Part shown: positions 41,915-53,424 of the stretch, piece after piece | How the letters are laid out: each line of letters begins with the position of its first letter | How positions within the stretch are numbered: the stretch's first letter is position 1 | Assembly (NCBI GenBank): GCA_025526995.1 | Contig: JAHLKG010000038.1 | Span: forward strand, 1 to 63,329 | DNA length: 63,329 bases | Direction: 5' to 3' | Origin: Powellomyces hirtus | Lineage: Eukaryota; Chytridiomycota; Chytridiomycetes; Spizellomycetales; Powellomycetaceae | Made by a program: the position numbers and the translations under genes | The notes under the pieces: generated by a model | Seen by the model: only the letters and a program-made list of their open reading frames with translations | What the model was told of the DNA's origin: nothing | Database searches by the model: none

Positions 41915-42306
41915 GTTTCACATGAAGGCAATGTTCTGTCAGATCTTGAGTACTTGGTCAATGTGCTGACTGTGCCAGTGCATGTTGGTGCTGAATATGA
42001 GGAGACATCTTGTAGCATAACAGTGCTTCATTCTGTAGCTTGATGATTGGGATCTCAGCGCGGTTGTTCTTCATAATGGCTTCATGGCAGTGGTCTTGAA
42101 TGCACTGAATGACATGGTTCGTCGAGAATCCGCTGAAGAAGTTGCAGTCTTTCCTCAGAGTAAATTGTTTCTAGTTGTCAAGCGCCGCAATCTGGACCCA
42201 CTCCAATATGCTTTTGGTAAAGACGGGCTGCTTCTTTTTTGCCCCCATGGTGTTGTGCAAGTTAGTGGGGTAAAAATGGGTATGGAGAATCCTTGTGAAT
42301 TCTTTT
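41915..42306 (-). pseudogene. G fragment 'alpha', fourth copy
   Basis: Same 392-bp gypsy RT remnant, abutting the B2 3' LTR. Confidence 0.75.
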
Positions 42307-42805
42307 TGTTGAGACGTCTAGACATCTACAAACAGGAACTCAGCATACCAGATAGGATGCTAGGTTGTTGTCAAGACTTGCAGAGGGTCTGAAGGTGCTT
42401 CCCAAGGTAGGGTAGGTCGCCTGTAGTGTTTGGCAGAGTGTACTAGACAAGTAGAGTGTGTTGGACTGTTATTATATTGGTTGGGGATGCCCAGAGGGCG
42501 TCCTTTTATAACAATTGGGATCATAGTACATGTGTAGTGACAATCTAACTGTGCCCTAGCTTGGCCAAGACGGCCCTGCCTGGCCTAGTATTGTTCCCAA
42601 TCACAGGGTGTCTTTTTGCCTTTTCTTGGCGCTTCTATCAGCGCTCCAGACGTGTTCTAGGCCTTCCCAGGCCCTCTCCAGCTATTCTGGATCGTTCTAG
42701 ACCATTCCAGACCATTCCAGACCATTCTAGACACAAGTGGATGTCCTCCCACATGTCCCGTGTGCTCTAAGTCCTCCCAGAGGCGCCCACAGGTAGATTC
42801 CAACA
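42307..42805 (-). repeat. 3' LTR of B2
   Basis: 499 bp, same as the B1 3' LTR apart from single-base changes. Confidence 0.92.
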
Positions 42806-45509
42806 CTCTCACTCTTGAAACATGTTTTGTGATCCCACAGGCGTCCCTCAGTTTCAAGAACTGCTCCCTAGCCAGTGGTTTTGTCAAGATGTCTGCAACC
42901 ATGTCCTGAGTCGAGAGATACTCTAATGCAATCTCCAAGCGTCCTAGTGCTTCTCTGATAGAGTGGTACCTCACTTCAATGTGTTTGGTGCTGGCATGCA
43001 ATGTCGGGTTCTTAGCAAGAGCAATGGCACCCTGGTTGTCCTCAAAGAGCATTGTGGGTCCATCCTGCTTGAATCCGAGCTCCCCTGCAAGCAGACGAAG
43101 CCAAACAGCTTCCTTGGTGCACTGGGCTAGTGCCATGTACTCTGCTTCCATGCTTGAAAGAGCTACAGTGGTCTGCCGCTTGGATTGCCAGGTGATAGGC
43201 CCGTTGAACATGAAGATGAATCCAGTGGTTGATCTCCTTGTGTCCAAACATCCAGCATAGTCGGAATCCAAGTATCCAACCAGCTTCCTAGGCTCAGAGA
43301 CATTCTCTTTGCCTCCCAGAAGGATTCCAAGTTCGCTTGTGCCCTTCAGGTATCTGATGATCCGCTTGGCAGCACTCCAATGCTCCTTTCCAGGCTTTGC
43401 AAGGTACTTGGACACAATTCCAACTGCAGCAGCAATGTCAGGGCGTGTTCCTAGCATGGCATAGATCAAACTGCCCACTGCATTCCTGTATGGCACAGAG
43501 TTCATCTCCAGCTCATCCGTCTCATTCTGAGGTGCCATGTTGTTTCTGAGGTGCAGTCCATGTTCCATAGGCGTGGCATGAACCTTGGCATCTCCCATGT
43601 TGAATTTCGAAACAACCTCTTCAACATACTTCTTCTGAGACAACCAGATGGTGCGGGTGCTTCTGCTCCGTCTGATGTGAATCCCAAGGAAGTAATTCAG
43701 CTCTCCAAGGTCTGTCATCTCAAAAGCTCGCCTCAGCTCCTTCTGACATCCCCCAGCTGTTTCCTTGCTTGATGAGGCCACAATGAGTCGTCCACATAGA
43801 TCAGAATGTACTCTGTTGTCCCATTCTGACTCCTGTAGTACATGCAAGGCTCTTCGAAGTCGACTGCACAAAGCCCATAGACTTCAGTTTGTGGTCTATC
43901 TTGTGGTTGAAGCGCCTGCTGATTGCTTGAGGCTGTAGAGGGGGTCTCCCAAGCTTGCAGACCCGTCCTGGATGCTTGGAATCCTCAAAGCCCTCCGGTT
44001 GGCGCATGTAGATCACATAGTCCCAGATCCCCTTGCAAGAATCCTGTCTTCACGTCCATATGATGTGCTTCCAAGTCGTCTGTGCGAATAATGGAGAAAC
44101 AGCAGTCTCATGGGACCAAACTTGGCAACAGGAGCAAACGTCTCCTGATAGTCCAATCCCTCTCTCTGAGAGAATCCCTTGGCAACAAGTCTTGCCTTGT
44201 ATCTGTCAAGCTCTCCTGTGTCCTTCAGCTTTCGTTTGAAGACCCACTTGCATCCAATAGCTTTTCTGCCTGTTGGCAGATCCACAAGTTGCCATGTCCC
44301 ATTCTTGGCAAGAGCATCCATCTCTTCCTGAGCAGCCTGACGCCATTGTGAAGCATCTGGCATGGTCTGGCTCTCCTTGTAGCTTGTGGGCTCGTTTGAG
44401 ACAAAGGAGACAGCATAGGCAACTGCAGCAACGTTTGCAGCATTGCTTGAAGCCTTCCACCACTCTCCTGGCGGCTTCCTGAGTCTTTTGGGGGTTGGAG
44501 AAGGCTCTGCAGCACTCTCATAGTCAGAGGACAGCTCAGGGGTCCGTTCCCTCATGTTCTCCTCTCCCTCTGACATGGCTGTGTCCTCAGAGTCGTCACT
44601 GACATCCTGCAGCTCGTCACTGACATCCTGCAGCTTCATTTCAGGCCCAATTCCCACTTCCAGGCTCTCAGCAGGCACTTGGGGCGTCTGAGCAGACTGG
44701 AGGGATGGAATGAAGCTCTTCTCATCGAATTTGACACTTCTGGAGAGCAGGATCTTCTTAGTCTGTATGTCCATAAGCCGGTATTCCTTGCTGTGGGAGC
44801 TATACCCCAGCATGATGCACTTGACGGCAGCATCATCCAGCTTCTGGCGCTTGTTGGGTTGAATGTAGGCATAGGCAATGCATCCAAACGTCCACAAATG
44901 TCCCAGAGATGGTAAGATACCATGGAACATCTCATAAGGCGTCTTGGGGCATGCAACAGTGGGAGATCTGGTCCTCAGATAGACTGCTGTCATGATTGCT
45001 TCTCCCCAGAAACGCTTGTCCAAGCCTGACTGCTTCAACAAACATCTCCCCATCTCCACAAGGGTACGGTTGGCTCGTTCAGCAACACCATTTTGCTGTG
45101 GAGTATTTACTGAACTCCTCTGATGCTGTGTGCCCTTCTCCTTGAAGTGGTCCCTTAGCAAGTTGCTCATGTACTCGCCTCCTGGGTCGGATCTGACAGC
45201 TTTGATCTGCTTTCCATGTAGGGGAACGAGTGCTGCTTCCAGCTCCTGATAGTGCCTAGCAACTTCTCCCTTGGTCTTCATAAGGCAAACATGGAAATAT
45301 CTCGTCTTGTCATCAATGAATGTGACGAAATAGCAATATCCAGTGATTGTGGGTGGTCCAACTGGTCCCCAGACATCTGTGTGGATCAATCTCAGCTTCT
45401 CTGATGCTCTGGAGGCCTGTGCCTTGGGGAATGGCGCTCTGCTTGCTTTGCTGAGTGCACAAGTGTCACAAATGCTCAAGCCCCACTGGTTTGAACGCCC
45501 TTGGCAAGC
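42806..45509 (-). pseudogene. pol of B2
   Basis: Integrase D,D,E, acidic linker, RT and RNase H as in B1. About ten one-base indels cluster at 43.72-44.11 kb, across the RT active-site region. The homopolymer that breaks B1 has the full four A here. Integrase and the RNase H half are each open. Confidence 0.85.
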
Positions 45510-46846
45510 TTGGTGAGCCTTCCAATGTCTGCAACGTTCAAATGGCCGAGTCTCTGATGCCATAGGGACAAGTCCTGACTTGTTGTGTCCCTTCCAACAT
45601 TGTGGGCAATCCCAGCATTTGCCTGCCCATGTGTTGTCTCGAATGTGTAGACAAATTGGTTCTCTTTGGCAAGGAAAGCCGTCCCATCCTTTGCAATGAT
45701 CCGAGCAGCCTGTGGTCCCACTTCAAAACAAGCTCCAGCTTTGGCAAGGCGAGCCAGTGATAGGAGGTTCTTGGTCATCTTGGGGGTGTGCCAGCAGTTC
45801 TGGATTTGCAGGGGCACTGTCTTCCTCTCTGTGTTGATCACCCATGTGTGAAGCGTTCCATGCCCCACAGCTTCCAATGTGTGATTGTCTGCCATCTCAA
45901 TGGCGACAGGAGACATCTTCTCATAGTCCCCAAACAGCTCTCTGCGGCCAGTCATGTGCTGAGAGGCTCCTGAGTCCAAAATCCAAGTGTTGGATGTCAG
46001 GGATGGCATCTGAGTTCCAATGATGGTGAAAGCAAAGCCTCCAGGCGTCTGTTGAGTCGAGTTGGCCTGGTTTGGGCCCTTCTTCTCGTCTGCTGCCCTC
46101 TTGTGGCATTCCTTCTTGATGTGGCCCTTCTTGTTGCAGTAGTGACAGACTGCCTCCTTCTTCCAATCTGGCTTTCCCCCAGCCTTGTTGGTCTTCTGAG
46201 CATTCCCTTTGGTGTCAGGTTGTGTGAAGAAGGCTTTTGCTGCCTTTCCAGAGTTCTTCTTTCCATCTGCACGCCTCATTTCCTCCTGCAACAGCCTGGA
46301 TGTCACAAAAGCCAAGTCCAGCTTCTCACTGGTCGACTCCAGAGTCATCACAAGGGTGTCAAAGGCTTCTGGAAGGGAAGAGAGCAAGGAGAACACATGG
46401 TCCTCCTCAGAAACGGGAGCTCCGATGGCTGCAAGTTCCTGGGTCATCCCCTTGATCTTGTTGATGTGGATGGTCATGGAATCAGTTGGGTCCATTGTCA
46501 CAGTGAGGAACCGACGTCTCAGGAAGTGTCTGTTGGCAACCCCCTTCTTCTCATGCACCTCCCTCAGCTTTTCCCATGCTTCAAGGGCGGATTCGGCCTC
46601 ATGAACATGCATCAATTGCTCATCATTCAAAGACATGATCAGCAGAGCCAGAGCTCTCTCATCTCGACGTATCCAGTCGTCTGATGCTGTGTTGGTGGCC
46701 TTGGCAGTTCCAGAGCCGTCCTTGATGTCAATGGCATCCCAAAGTCCCTTCTCAATCAACAGCATCTTCATTTTCAACTTCCAAAGGTGAAAGTTCTCCC
46801 CAGTGAACCTCTCAATGGACACTCGGATGTCAGAGTCGCCAGCCAT
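45476..46846 (-). CDS. gag: Gag-protease of B2
   Basis: 456 codons from ATG at 46846. The sequence has the same domains as B1 (CHYCNKKGHIKKEC knuckle, DSGASQHMTG protease). It stops at the same place, with pol in the -1 frame after GGGG (45481-45484). Confidence 0.88.
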   Translation of the reverse strand: MAGDSDIRVSIERFTGENFHLWKLKMKMLLIEKGLWDAIDIKDGSGTAKATNTASDDWIRRDERALALLIMSLNDEQLMHVHEAESALEAWEKLREVHEKKGVANRHFLRRRFLTVTMDPTDSMTIHINKIKGMTQELAAIGAPVSEEDHVFSLLSSLPEAFDTLVMTLESTSEKLDLAFVTSRLLQEEMRRADGKKNSGKAAKAFFTQPDTKGNAQKTNKAGGKPDWKKEAVCHYCNKKGHIKKECHKRAADEKKGPNQANSTQQTPGGFAFTIIGTQMPSLTSNTWILDSGASQHMTGRRELFGDYEKMSPVAIEMADNHTLEAVGHGTLHTWVINTERKTVPLQIQNCWHTPKMTKNLLSLARLAKAGACFEVGPQAARIIAKDGTAFLAKENQFVYTFETTHGQANAGIAHNVGRDTTSQDLSLWHQRLGHLNVADIGRLTKLAKGVQTSGA

Positions 46847-47110
46847 CTTGTGCAAAGAGTGTGGCAAAATGGGATAGTCCCGGTGTTCAACTGCAACAGG
46901 TCAGAACCTGGTCCAGAAAATCCACTCCAGTCCAGTCCAGTCCAGACAATGGCTCGTTCGATGGTCAGACGCAGGTGTCCTATGCCTGCTATCTAGGCTT
47001 CTTGAGTGCTCAAACAGTTCTCCAAGTCCTCAGCAGTACCAGTGATAGGCACAGTGACGTGTTTCCCAGATAGGGATAGAGGTGGAGTCAGTAATGTTCA
47101 GACAGCTGTG

Positions 47111-47125
47111 TCAGGGCTCATAACC
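47111..47125 (-). other. Primer-binding site of B2
   Basis: GGTTATGAGCCCTGA on the minus strand next to the 5' LTR fragment. Confidence 0.85.
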
Positions 47126-47182
47126 TGTTGAGACGTCTTGACGTCTACAAACAGGAACTCAGCATACCAGATAGGTTGCTAG
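47126..47182 (-). repeat. 5' LTR of B2, inner fragment
   Basis: 57 bp ending in gctag at the C2 boundary. Confidence 0.9.
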
Positions 47183-47551
47183 TATTGGAATGTTGAGACT
47201 TGCGCACTCAACGTTTGGTCCTTACATTAGATCCTTACTTGGATTCTCCGACTAGAACGCGTGACCACCATACCGGTAACGCTAAGAGCTGAATTGGATC
47301 ACGTGTGATCACGTGATTGGAGAAAAAGTAGATTAGAACGCTCGAAGCGAGACATTACCGATAAGACTTTAAGACAAAAAAAATACATTCACATACATTA
47401 CATCTCCGTGCATCTGACAACGCTACATCGTCAACTGCATCACAGAAGAGCTCTGTAATCCCCCCTTTACGAAGTATACTGGAGGCCACATCGAATTCGG
47501 CCAATCCTCTGCAATTCCGATAAAGTACTGGAAGTGCCGATATCTCCAATA
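47183..47551 (+). repeat. 5' LTR of C2
   Basis: 369 bp, TATTGGAATG..CTCCAATA, followed by the primer-binding site 47552-47566. Confidence 0.92.
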
Positions 47552-47665
47552 GGTTATGAGCCCTGAGACCGGTCGAATTTGAATCATTCTCCCTTCGTAA
47601 AACCTGTAAACTACAAGTCTTCCGTCAAATTCAAGTGCCAAGAAAGTACCGAGCACACCGTCAAG

Positions 47666-49593
47666 ATGCCTACTGCAAGATCTCCCATTCTAGGAGTGCA
47701 GACCCGCCAACAAGCCCGTCAAGCCACACGAGAAGCCCAACGGGGTCCTGACGCTGAAGAAGACGTTAATATCGATGCCTCATCTACCATGATTCCCACG
47801 ACGCAGATGCCGATGTGGATGAGATGAATCATGGAGAAATTCATGCAGACTCGGCGATAGTACCGTCCGAAGTACCGACTGACTTTGTCATGCAAATTCT
47901 GCAGAGGTTCAAGATGGAAATCGACGAAAAGCTCGACCATCGGATGGACAGGTTGGAGAGGACTTTATTGACTAGTTCAAACCCTCTCGCTACATCAACT
48001 TCCCATCAACAACCCGAGAAGTACGAAAAGCCTCATATCGGTGGTCATTCTACGGCCGTTTCACCGATGAGAAGCCCAAAAGCGGGCCTTGAGTACCCTT
48101 TTCTACATCAACACATTACTCACGGCGAAGTTGAAGCCCCAGTTGCCCCTCACTTTTGTCCGTCTTCCCCAACGGAGAGCACAACAACTACGAGCAGCAG
48201 AAAGAGCGATGATCGAGACGCACAACGTACATCATTTGCATACTTCAAATCTGCGATCGATGCAGTAACTACATTCGACGGGACGGGAAATCTCTCAAAA
48301 CTCGCCGACTTCATCGATCAACTTACTCTAGTCTTTCGCCTAAAACCTGTATCTGAAGAAGAACAACTCTCATTCATCTTCACGAAGCTCTCTGGCGAAG
48401 CAAAACAATGGTATCGTAATCACCAGAAAGATGCCGAACAAGGGATGGTGGAGCCCATCACGGATTGGGAATCCTTCAAGCCTCCCTTCCTCTCGCATTA
48501 CCAACCAAGCGATCACGAAGAAACTTTGCTCACTCAACTTGAAAGACTCCGACAAGGAAGTCATTCCATCTCGCAGTACAATACCTCATTCACGAAGATT
48601 ACAAGTCAAATCCCCTTGAAGGTGCCGTTCGAAATCTACAAGTGGTTTTACCTTCGCGGAATGAATGAACATCATGCAGAGCTCGTCAGAACTCAAAGTT
48701 TCAAGGATCTCCATGGCCTCATGGCAGCTGCCAAGCGTCTGGATAACGGAAGTAACAAGAGTAACCAAAACAACCGTTTCGCCAAGAAGAGCGAAAACAT
48801 CGCGCTCGAAGCCCAACCTTCAAAGAAAGACGGATCAAGTCACAAGAAGACCGACGCGAAGAAGACCACAGACTCGAAGAAGAGACAGAACTTCCCCTGT
48901 TGGTTCTGCAATTTGAATGAACATACCCCATTCAATTGTCCCCTCAAAGCCAAGGCAGTCGAAGCCTTAAAACCCGCTGCTAATGCCAACATTGCAGAAG
49001 CACATAACGCCACTACATTGGCTTACCTGGATTCGGGCTGCTCACAGCACATGACGAATGACATTTCCATTCTCGAATCCTACGAAGAGCACTCAACGCG
49101 CGTCAGATTTGGAAACAACGCCTTTCTCGATGCCAAAGCGAAAGGGAACGCTATCTTGAAGCTTCCAGATGGAGATGTACCCCTCACAGATGTTCTCTAC
49201 GTTCCGAAGCTCGCCAAGACTCTCATCTCGGTCTCCGCACTCGCCAAAGATGGAAAGAGAGTCACCTTTGAAGATGAAAGCGCTGTCATTCAAGACTGCA
49301 ATGGCACTACGAACGACATCACCATACCTCTCGTTCGAGGAATGTATCACATCTCGCCAACTCCGATGGCTTTCGCTACTCAAACTCGCTCAAGGACACG
49401 CGTCCAATGTACCGACACACGCGTCGAAAATTACATCTACCGAATTGACAAAATGGACAAACGCGTCCAATGTACCGACACACGCGTCCGATACATCGAT
49501 TCAAGCACTCCACCTATTGACAGACGCTACCGGCATCACGGTCACGCGTTCTACCCCGCTCCAAGCCACGACGGAGGGGCCGGCCGCCCCTAA
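47666..49593 (+). pseudogene. gag: Gag-protease of C2
   Basis: ATG at 47666. One A is lost near 47783 relative to C1, which breaks the N-terminal part. From 47815 the frame is open through the Gag core, the CWFCNLNEHTPFNC knuckle (48897-48942) and protease LDSGCSQHM (about 49030). It then reads the ACGCGT repeat in a different frame from C1 and stops in the GC-rich block. Confidence 0.85.
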
Positions 49594-49855
49594 TCGGGGC
49601 TGGTCGGCCCCATCGGGGAACGTCGGCCCCATCGGGGAACGTCGGCCCCATACTCTCCAGTGGGGGGCTGGCCAGCCCCAATTGGGGCGGCCAGCCCCCC
49701 ACTGGAGAGTGAGAGTTGTGGGTGCTGCGGTGGGGGCCGGCCGCCCCAAAAGCATCGGATGATGCTGAGGATGGTGCCCCCTCGGGGGCACCATCCGCCG
49801 ATGGCGCCGCCGCCGCCGCCGCTGCTTCGGCGGCTTCTTCTGGGGCTTGTTCTGG
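49565..49855. repeat. GC-rich hairpin block of C2
   Basis: Counterpart of 21895-22180 with the same large inverted repeat, the GGATGGTGCCCCC hairpin and the GCC repeats. It differs from C1 by several one-base changes in G or C runs. Confidence 0.75.
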
Positions 49856-52568
49856 TCCCTCTTTTCCAGTCAACGAAGGAACCCTCTGGCATCACCGATT
49901 GGGCCATCCTGGCACTCACATCATGAAGCAACTCAAGCTCCCAATGACCAACAAAGTCTGCAAAGCTTGCGAGTTTGGTAAGCACAAGCGCTCACCATTC
50001 AACGGTACGATGACACGGTCCAAGACGCCACTCGATCGCCTACATTTCGACCTAAACGGTCCGCACATACCCGCGGTTGGCGATGAGAAATATGCCCTCG
50101 TTGTGATCGATGACTATTCACGCTTCACATGGATCTTCTTCTTGAAGACGAAGAGCGAATCTACTGCAAAATTGATTGAATTCATCAATTTCATCGAAAA
50201 ACAGACCAACGAAAGGGTCAGACGACTTCATTCCGATCGAGGGGGGGAGTTTGTCAATCACGATCTGAAAGAATTCATTTCGAAAAAGGGCATCCTGCAC
50301 GAACTCACCGCTGCAGATTCCCCACAGTCCAACAGTGTAGCTGAAAGGTTCAACCTCACCCTGTTCGACACCATTCGTTCATTGGAACACTCATACGGCA
50401 TCCCGAAACAACTCTGGACCGAGTTAGCGGCTACATCAGTCTACTTACGGAATCGCCTACCCCACAAGTCCAATAACAACATTTCGCCGTACGAACGGCT
50501 CAACGGCGAAGAGCCCTCACTTTCTCACCTTCGTGTGATTTGGGCCGATGCCTTCGTGCATCTCGTCAAGAGAAAACAAGTCTCAAAGTTGGCACCGCGC
50601 GCCACATGTCTCAAACTCATCGGTTATGAATTTGACGGCGCTTACCGCTGTTGGGATGACAACCGTCAAGAAATAGTCATTTCTCGCGATGTAACGTTCG
50701 ACGAAAACTCAGCACTCGAACTAGCGAAAGACTACATCCCGCCCGAAGAACTCTACGAAGTCGAAGAGATTCTCGACTCACGTGATGTCCCGGAAGGCCC
50801 CGAATTCCTCTGCAAATGGCTAGGATTCGAAGACGAAGATAATACATGGGAACCGCTCGAAAATGTCAATCATTTGACAGTCTTCGCTGACTACATCAAC
50901 GAGAAGACGGCGATCGCTCTCTCGGCTGCAAGTACCGAAGAACCCCAAACCTACAAACAAGCGCTCTCATCAGACGACGCGCCGAAGTGGACCGAGGCCA
51001 TAAATGCCGAATTGAAGTCCCTTCATACCAATGAAACATGGGAAGTCATTAACCCCAAATCCTTACCGCACAATCAACGGCCCATCCGCACTAAATGGGT
51101 ATTCAAGATTAAGCAAGACCTGAATGGTCAACCCCAACGATACAAGGCCCGGCTTGTAGTGAAAGGCTTCGAACAACGCTACGGCATTGACTACAACGAA
51201 ACCTACGCTCCGGTTGCCAAGATAGCTACCCAACGCGTCCGTCTCGCTCTTGCCGCCAGCCTAGGCTTGAAATGCCATCAAATGGATGTAGTAACCGCAT
51301 TCCTGAATGGGATTGTTACCAAGACCATCCTAATCTATGCCCCTGAAGGCTCTGGCTTTCCGCCCGGGACCATCCTTGACTCCGAAAGGCCCTATACGGT
51401 CTGAAACAAGCCCCGCGCAAATGGTACTCCCTACTTCACAAGGAACTGACCTCCTTGGGATTCAAGCGCCTGGCAAATGACAATGCCGTTACATCAGAAC
51501 TCTACCTGAAAGTGACTCATCGCAGTACATCTCCGTCTACGTCGACGATCTCCTCATCTTCGCAAAGACCGAATCGGAAATCTCATCAATCAAGACATCC
51601 CTGCACAACGAGTTCAACATGACAGACCTAGGCGAAGTCAACCACTACCTAGGAATGAGAGTTCGACGCGATTACTCAAGGCACGTATCTATCTCGATCA
51701 AGAGTCATATGTAAATGACATCCTCGAGCGCTTTGGTATGCAAGATTGCAAGCCCGTCAACACTCCGATGGACCAGACCAAGCTCGAACCCTACAAAGTC
51801 GAAAATACAAAGACTTCACCTAACCCGCAAGAAGGAGAATATCGCAAAATCGTTGGTTGTCTCATGTACCTGATGATATGCACGCGTCCTGACATCGCTG
51901 TCGCAGTCAGTATGCTTTCTCGCTTCGCAAGCAACCCTTCGCCTCAACATCTGCAAGCTGCCAAGCGCGTTCTTCGCTACCTACGGGGAACATCAGATTA
52001 CAGCCTCTGCATCGGCGGAAATAACGTCACCCTTCACGGCTACAGCGATGCCGATTGGGGAAACAATATCATTGATCGACGGTCAATCACTGGCTACCTT
52101 TTCTACATTGGAAATGCGGGCCCCGTTACTTGGGCTTCGAAGCGCCAACCCACCGTTGCTCTCTCATCTACCGAAGCTGAATACATGGCACTTTCCTTCG
52201 CCACTCAAGAGACAATCTGGCTTCGCTCACTTCTGCAAGAACTCCAAATCCCCGAATATCTCGATGAAAGTGCTCGGCCTACAACGATCTACGAAGACAA
52301 TCAGTCATGCATCTCGTTGGCAATGAATCCCATGCATCACGCCCCGTACCAAGCACATCGACATTCGACATCACTTCATTCGTGATCACATCGATAAGGA
52401 GATTCACCTGGAGTACTTACCCACCGCTGAAATGGTAGCCGACTCACTCACGAAGCCTTTACCAGCCCCGGCATTCAAATACCATCGCGAAAGCATGTGC
52501 ATTAAGCACTACGACAACACCATCACGCCAATGACGAAAGCGTCTATGACGGAGCTCCCGAATGAGTA
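49716..52568 (+). pseudogene. pol of C2: integrase, chromodomain, RT, RNase H
   Basis: A 562-codon frame (49716-51404) has an alanine-rich linker, LWHHRLGHPG, and integrase D,D,E in HFDLNGP, HSDRGGEF and PQSNSVAER. After the conserved SRDVTFDEN a chromodomain follows (50751-50907: YEVEEILDSR, EFLCKWLGFEDEDNTWEP), then the start of RT. A base lost near 51375 breaks RT. YVDD is encoded at 51538-51549. RNase H (SDADWG, TEAEYMA) follows, with an extra C near 52345. The stop is TAA at 52566. Confidence 0.9.
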
Positions 52569-52608
52569 AAATCCCATCATCGCGGATCGATTGCTCGGAC
52601 AGGGGGTG

Positions 52609-52976
52609 TATTGGAATGTTGAGACTTGCGCACTCAACGTTTGGTCCTTACATTAGATCCTTACTTGGATTCTCCGACTAGAACGCGTGACCACCATACC
52701 GGTAACGCTAAGAGCTGAATTGGATCACGTGTGATCACGTGATTGGAGAAAAAGTAGATTAGAACGCTCGAAGCGAGACATTACCGATAAGACTTTAAGA
52801 CAAAAAAAATACATTCACATACATTACATCTCCGTGCATCTGACAACGCTACATTGTCAACTGCATCACAGAAGAGCTCTGTAACCCCCCTTTACGAAGT
52901 ATACTGGAGGCCACATCGAATTCGGCCAATCCTCTGCAATTCCGATAAAGTACTGGAAGTGCCGATATCTCCAATA
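52609..52976 (+). repeat. 3' LTR of C2
   Basis: 368 bp after GGACAGGGGG. It retains both CACGTG cores and is followed by gctag. Confidence 0.92.
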
Positions 52977-53424
52977 GCTAGGTTGTTGTCAAGACTTGCA
53001 GAGGGTCTGAAGGTGCTTCCCAAGGTAGGGAAGGTCGCCTGTAGTGTTTGGCAGAGTGTACTAGACAAGTAGAGTGTGTTGGACTGTTATTATATTGGTT
53101 GGGGATGCCCAGAGGGCGTCCTTTTATAACAATTTGGATCATAGTACATGTGTAGTGACAATCTAACTGTGCCCTAGCTTGGCCAAGACGGCCCTGCCCT
53201 GGCCTAGTATTGTTCCCAATCACAGGGTGTCTTTTTGCCTTTTCTTGGCGCTTCTATCAGCGCTCCAGACGTGTTCTAGGCCTTCCCAGGCCCTCTCCAG
53301 CTATTCTGGATCGTTCTAGACCATTCTGGACCATTCCAGACCATTCTAGACACAAGTGGATGTCCTCCCACATGTCCCGTGTGCTCCAAGTCCTCCCAGA
53401 GGCGCCCACAGGTAGATTTCAACA
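52977..53424 (-). repeat. 5' LTR of B2, outer fragment
   Basis: Rest of the B LTR with TATA box and GAA array. It ends at the inversion junction with B3, where CCAACA is changed to TCAACA. Confidence 0.9.

Larger units (their letters stand above)
47183..52976 (+). mobile_element. Chromodomain copia element C2 inside the B2 LTR
   Basis: 5794 bp with LTRs 47183-47551 and 52609-52976 and target duplication gctag on both sides. The two LTRs are much more alike than those of C1. C2 holds the most informative pol of the family, open from integrase through chromodomain into RT. Confidence 0.93.
42307..53424 (-). mobile_element. Copia element B2, split by C2
   Basis: 3' LTR 42307-42805, internal region to 47125, and 5' LTR 47126-47182 plus 52977-53424 around C2. 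It is a near-copy of B1 at an offset of about 27.68 kb. Unlike B1, its right side is not beta but an inverted, truncated B3. Confidence 0.92.

Noticed and set aside
46052..46684. 210-codon plus-strand ORF opposite B2 gag (and its twin at 18373-19005)
   Set aside because: It is the mirror of a clear Gag frame on the minus strand and has no motif or composition of its own.
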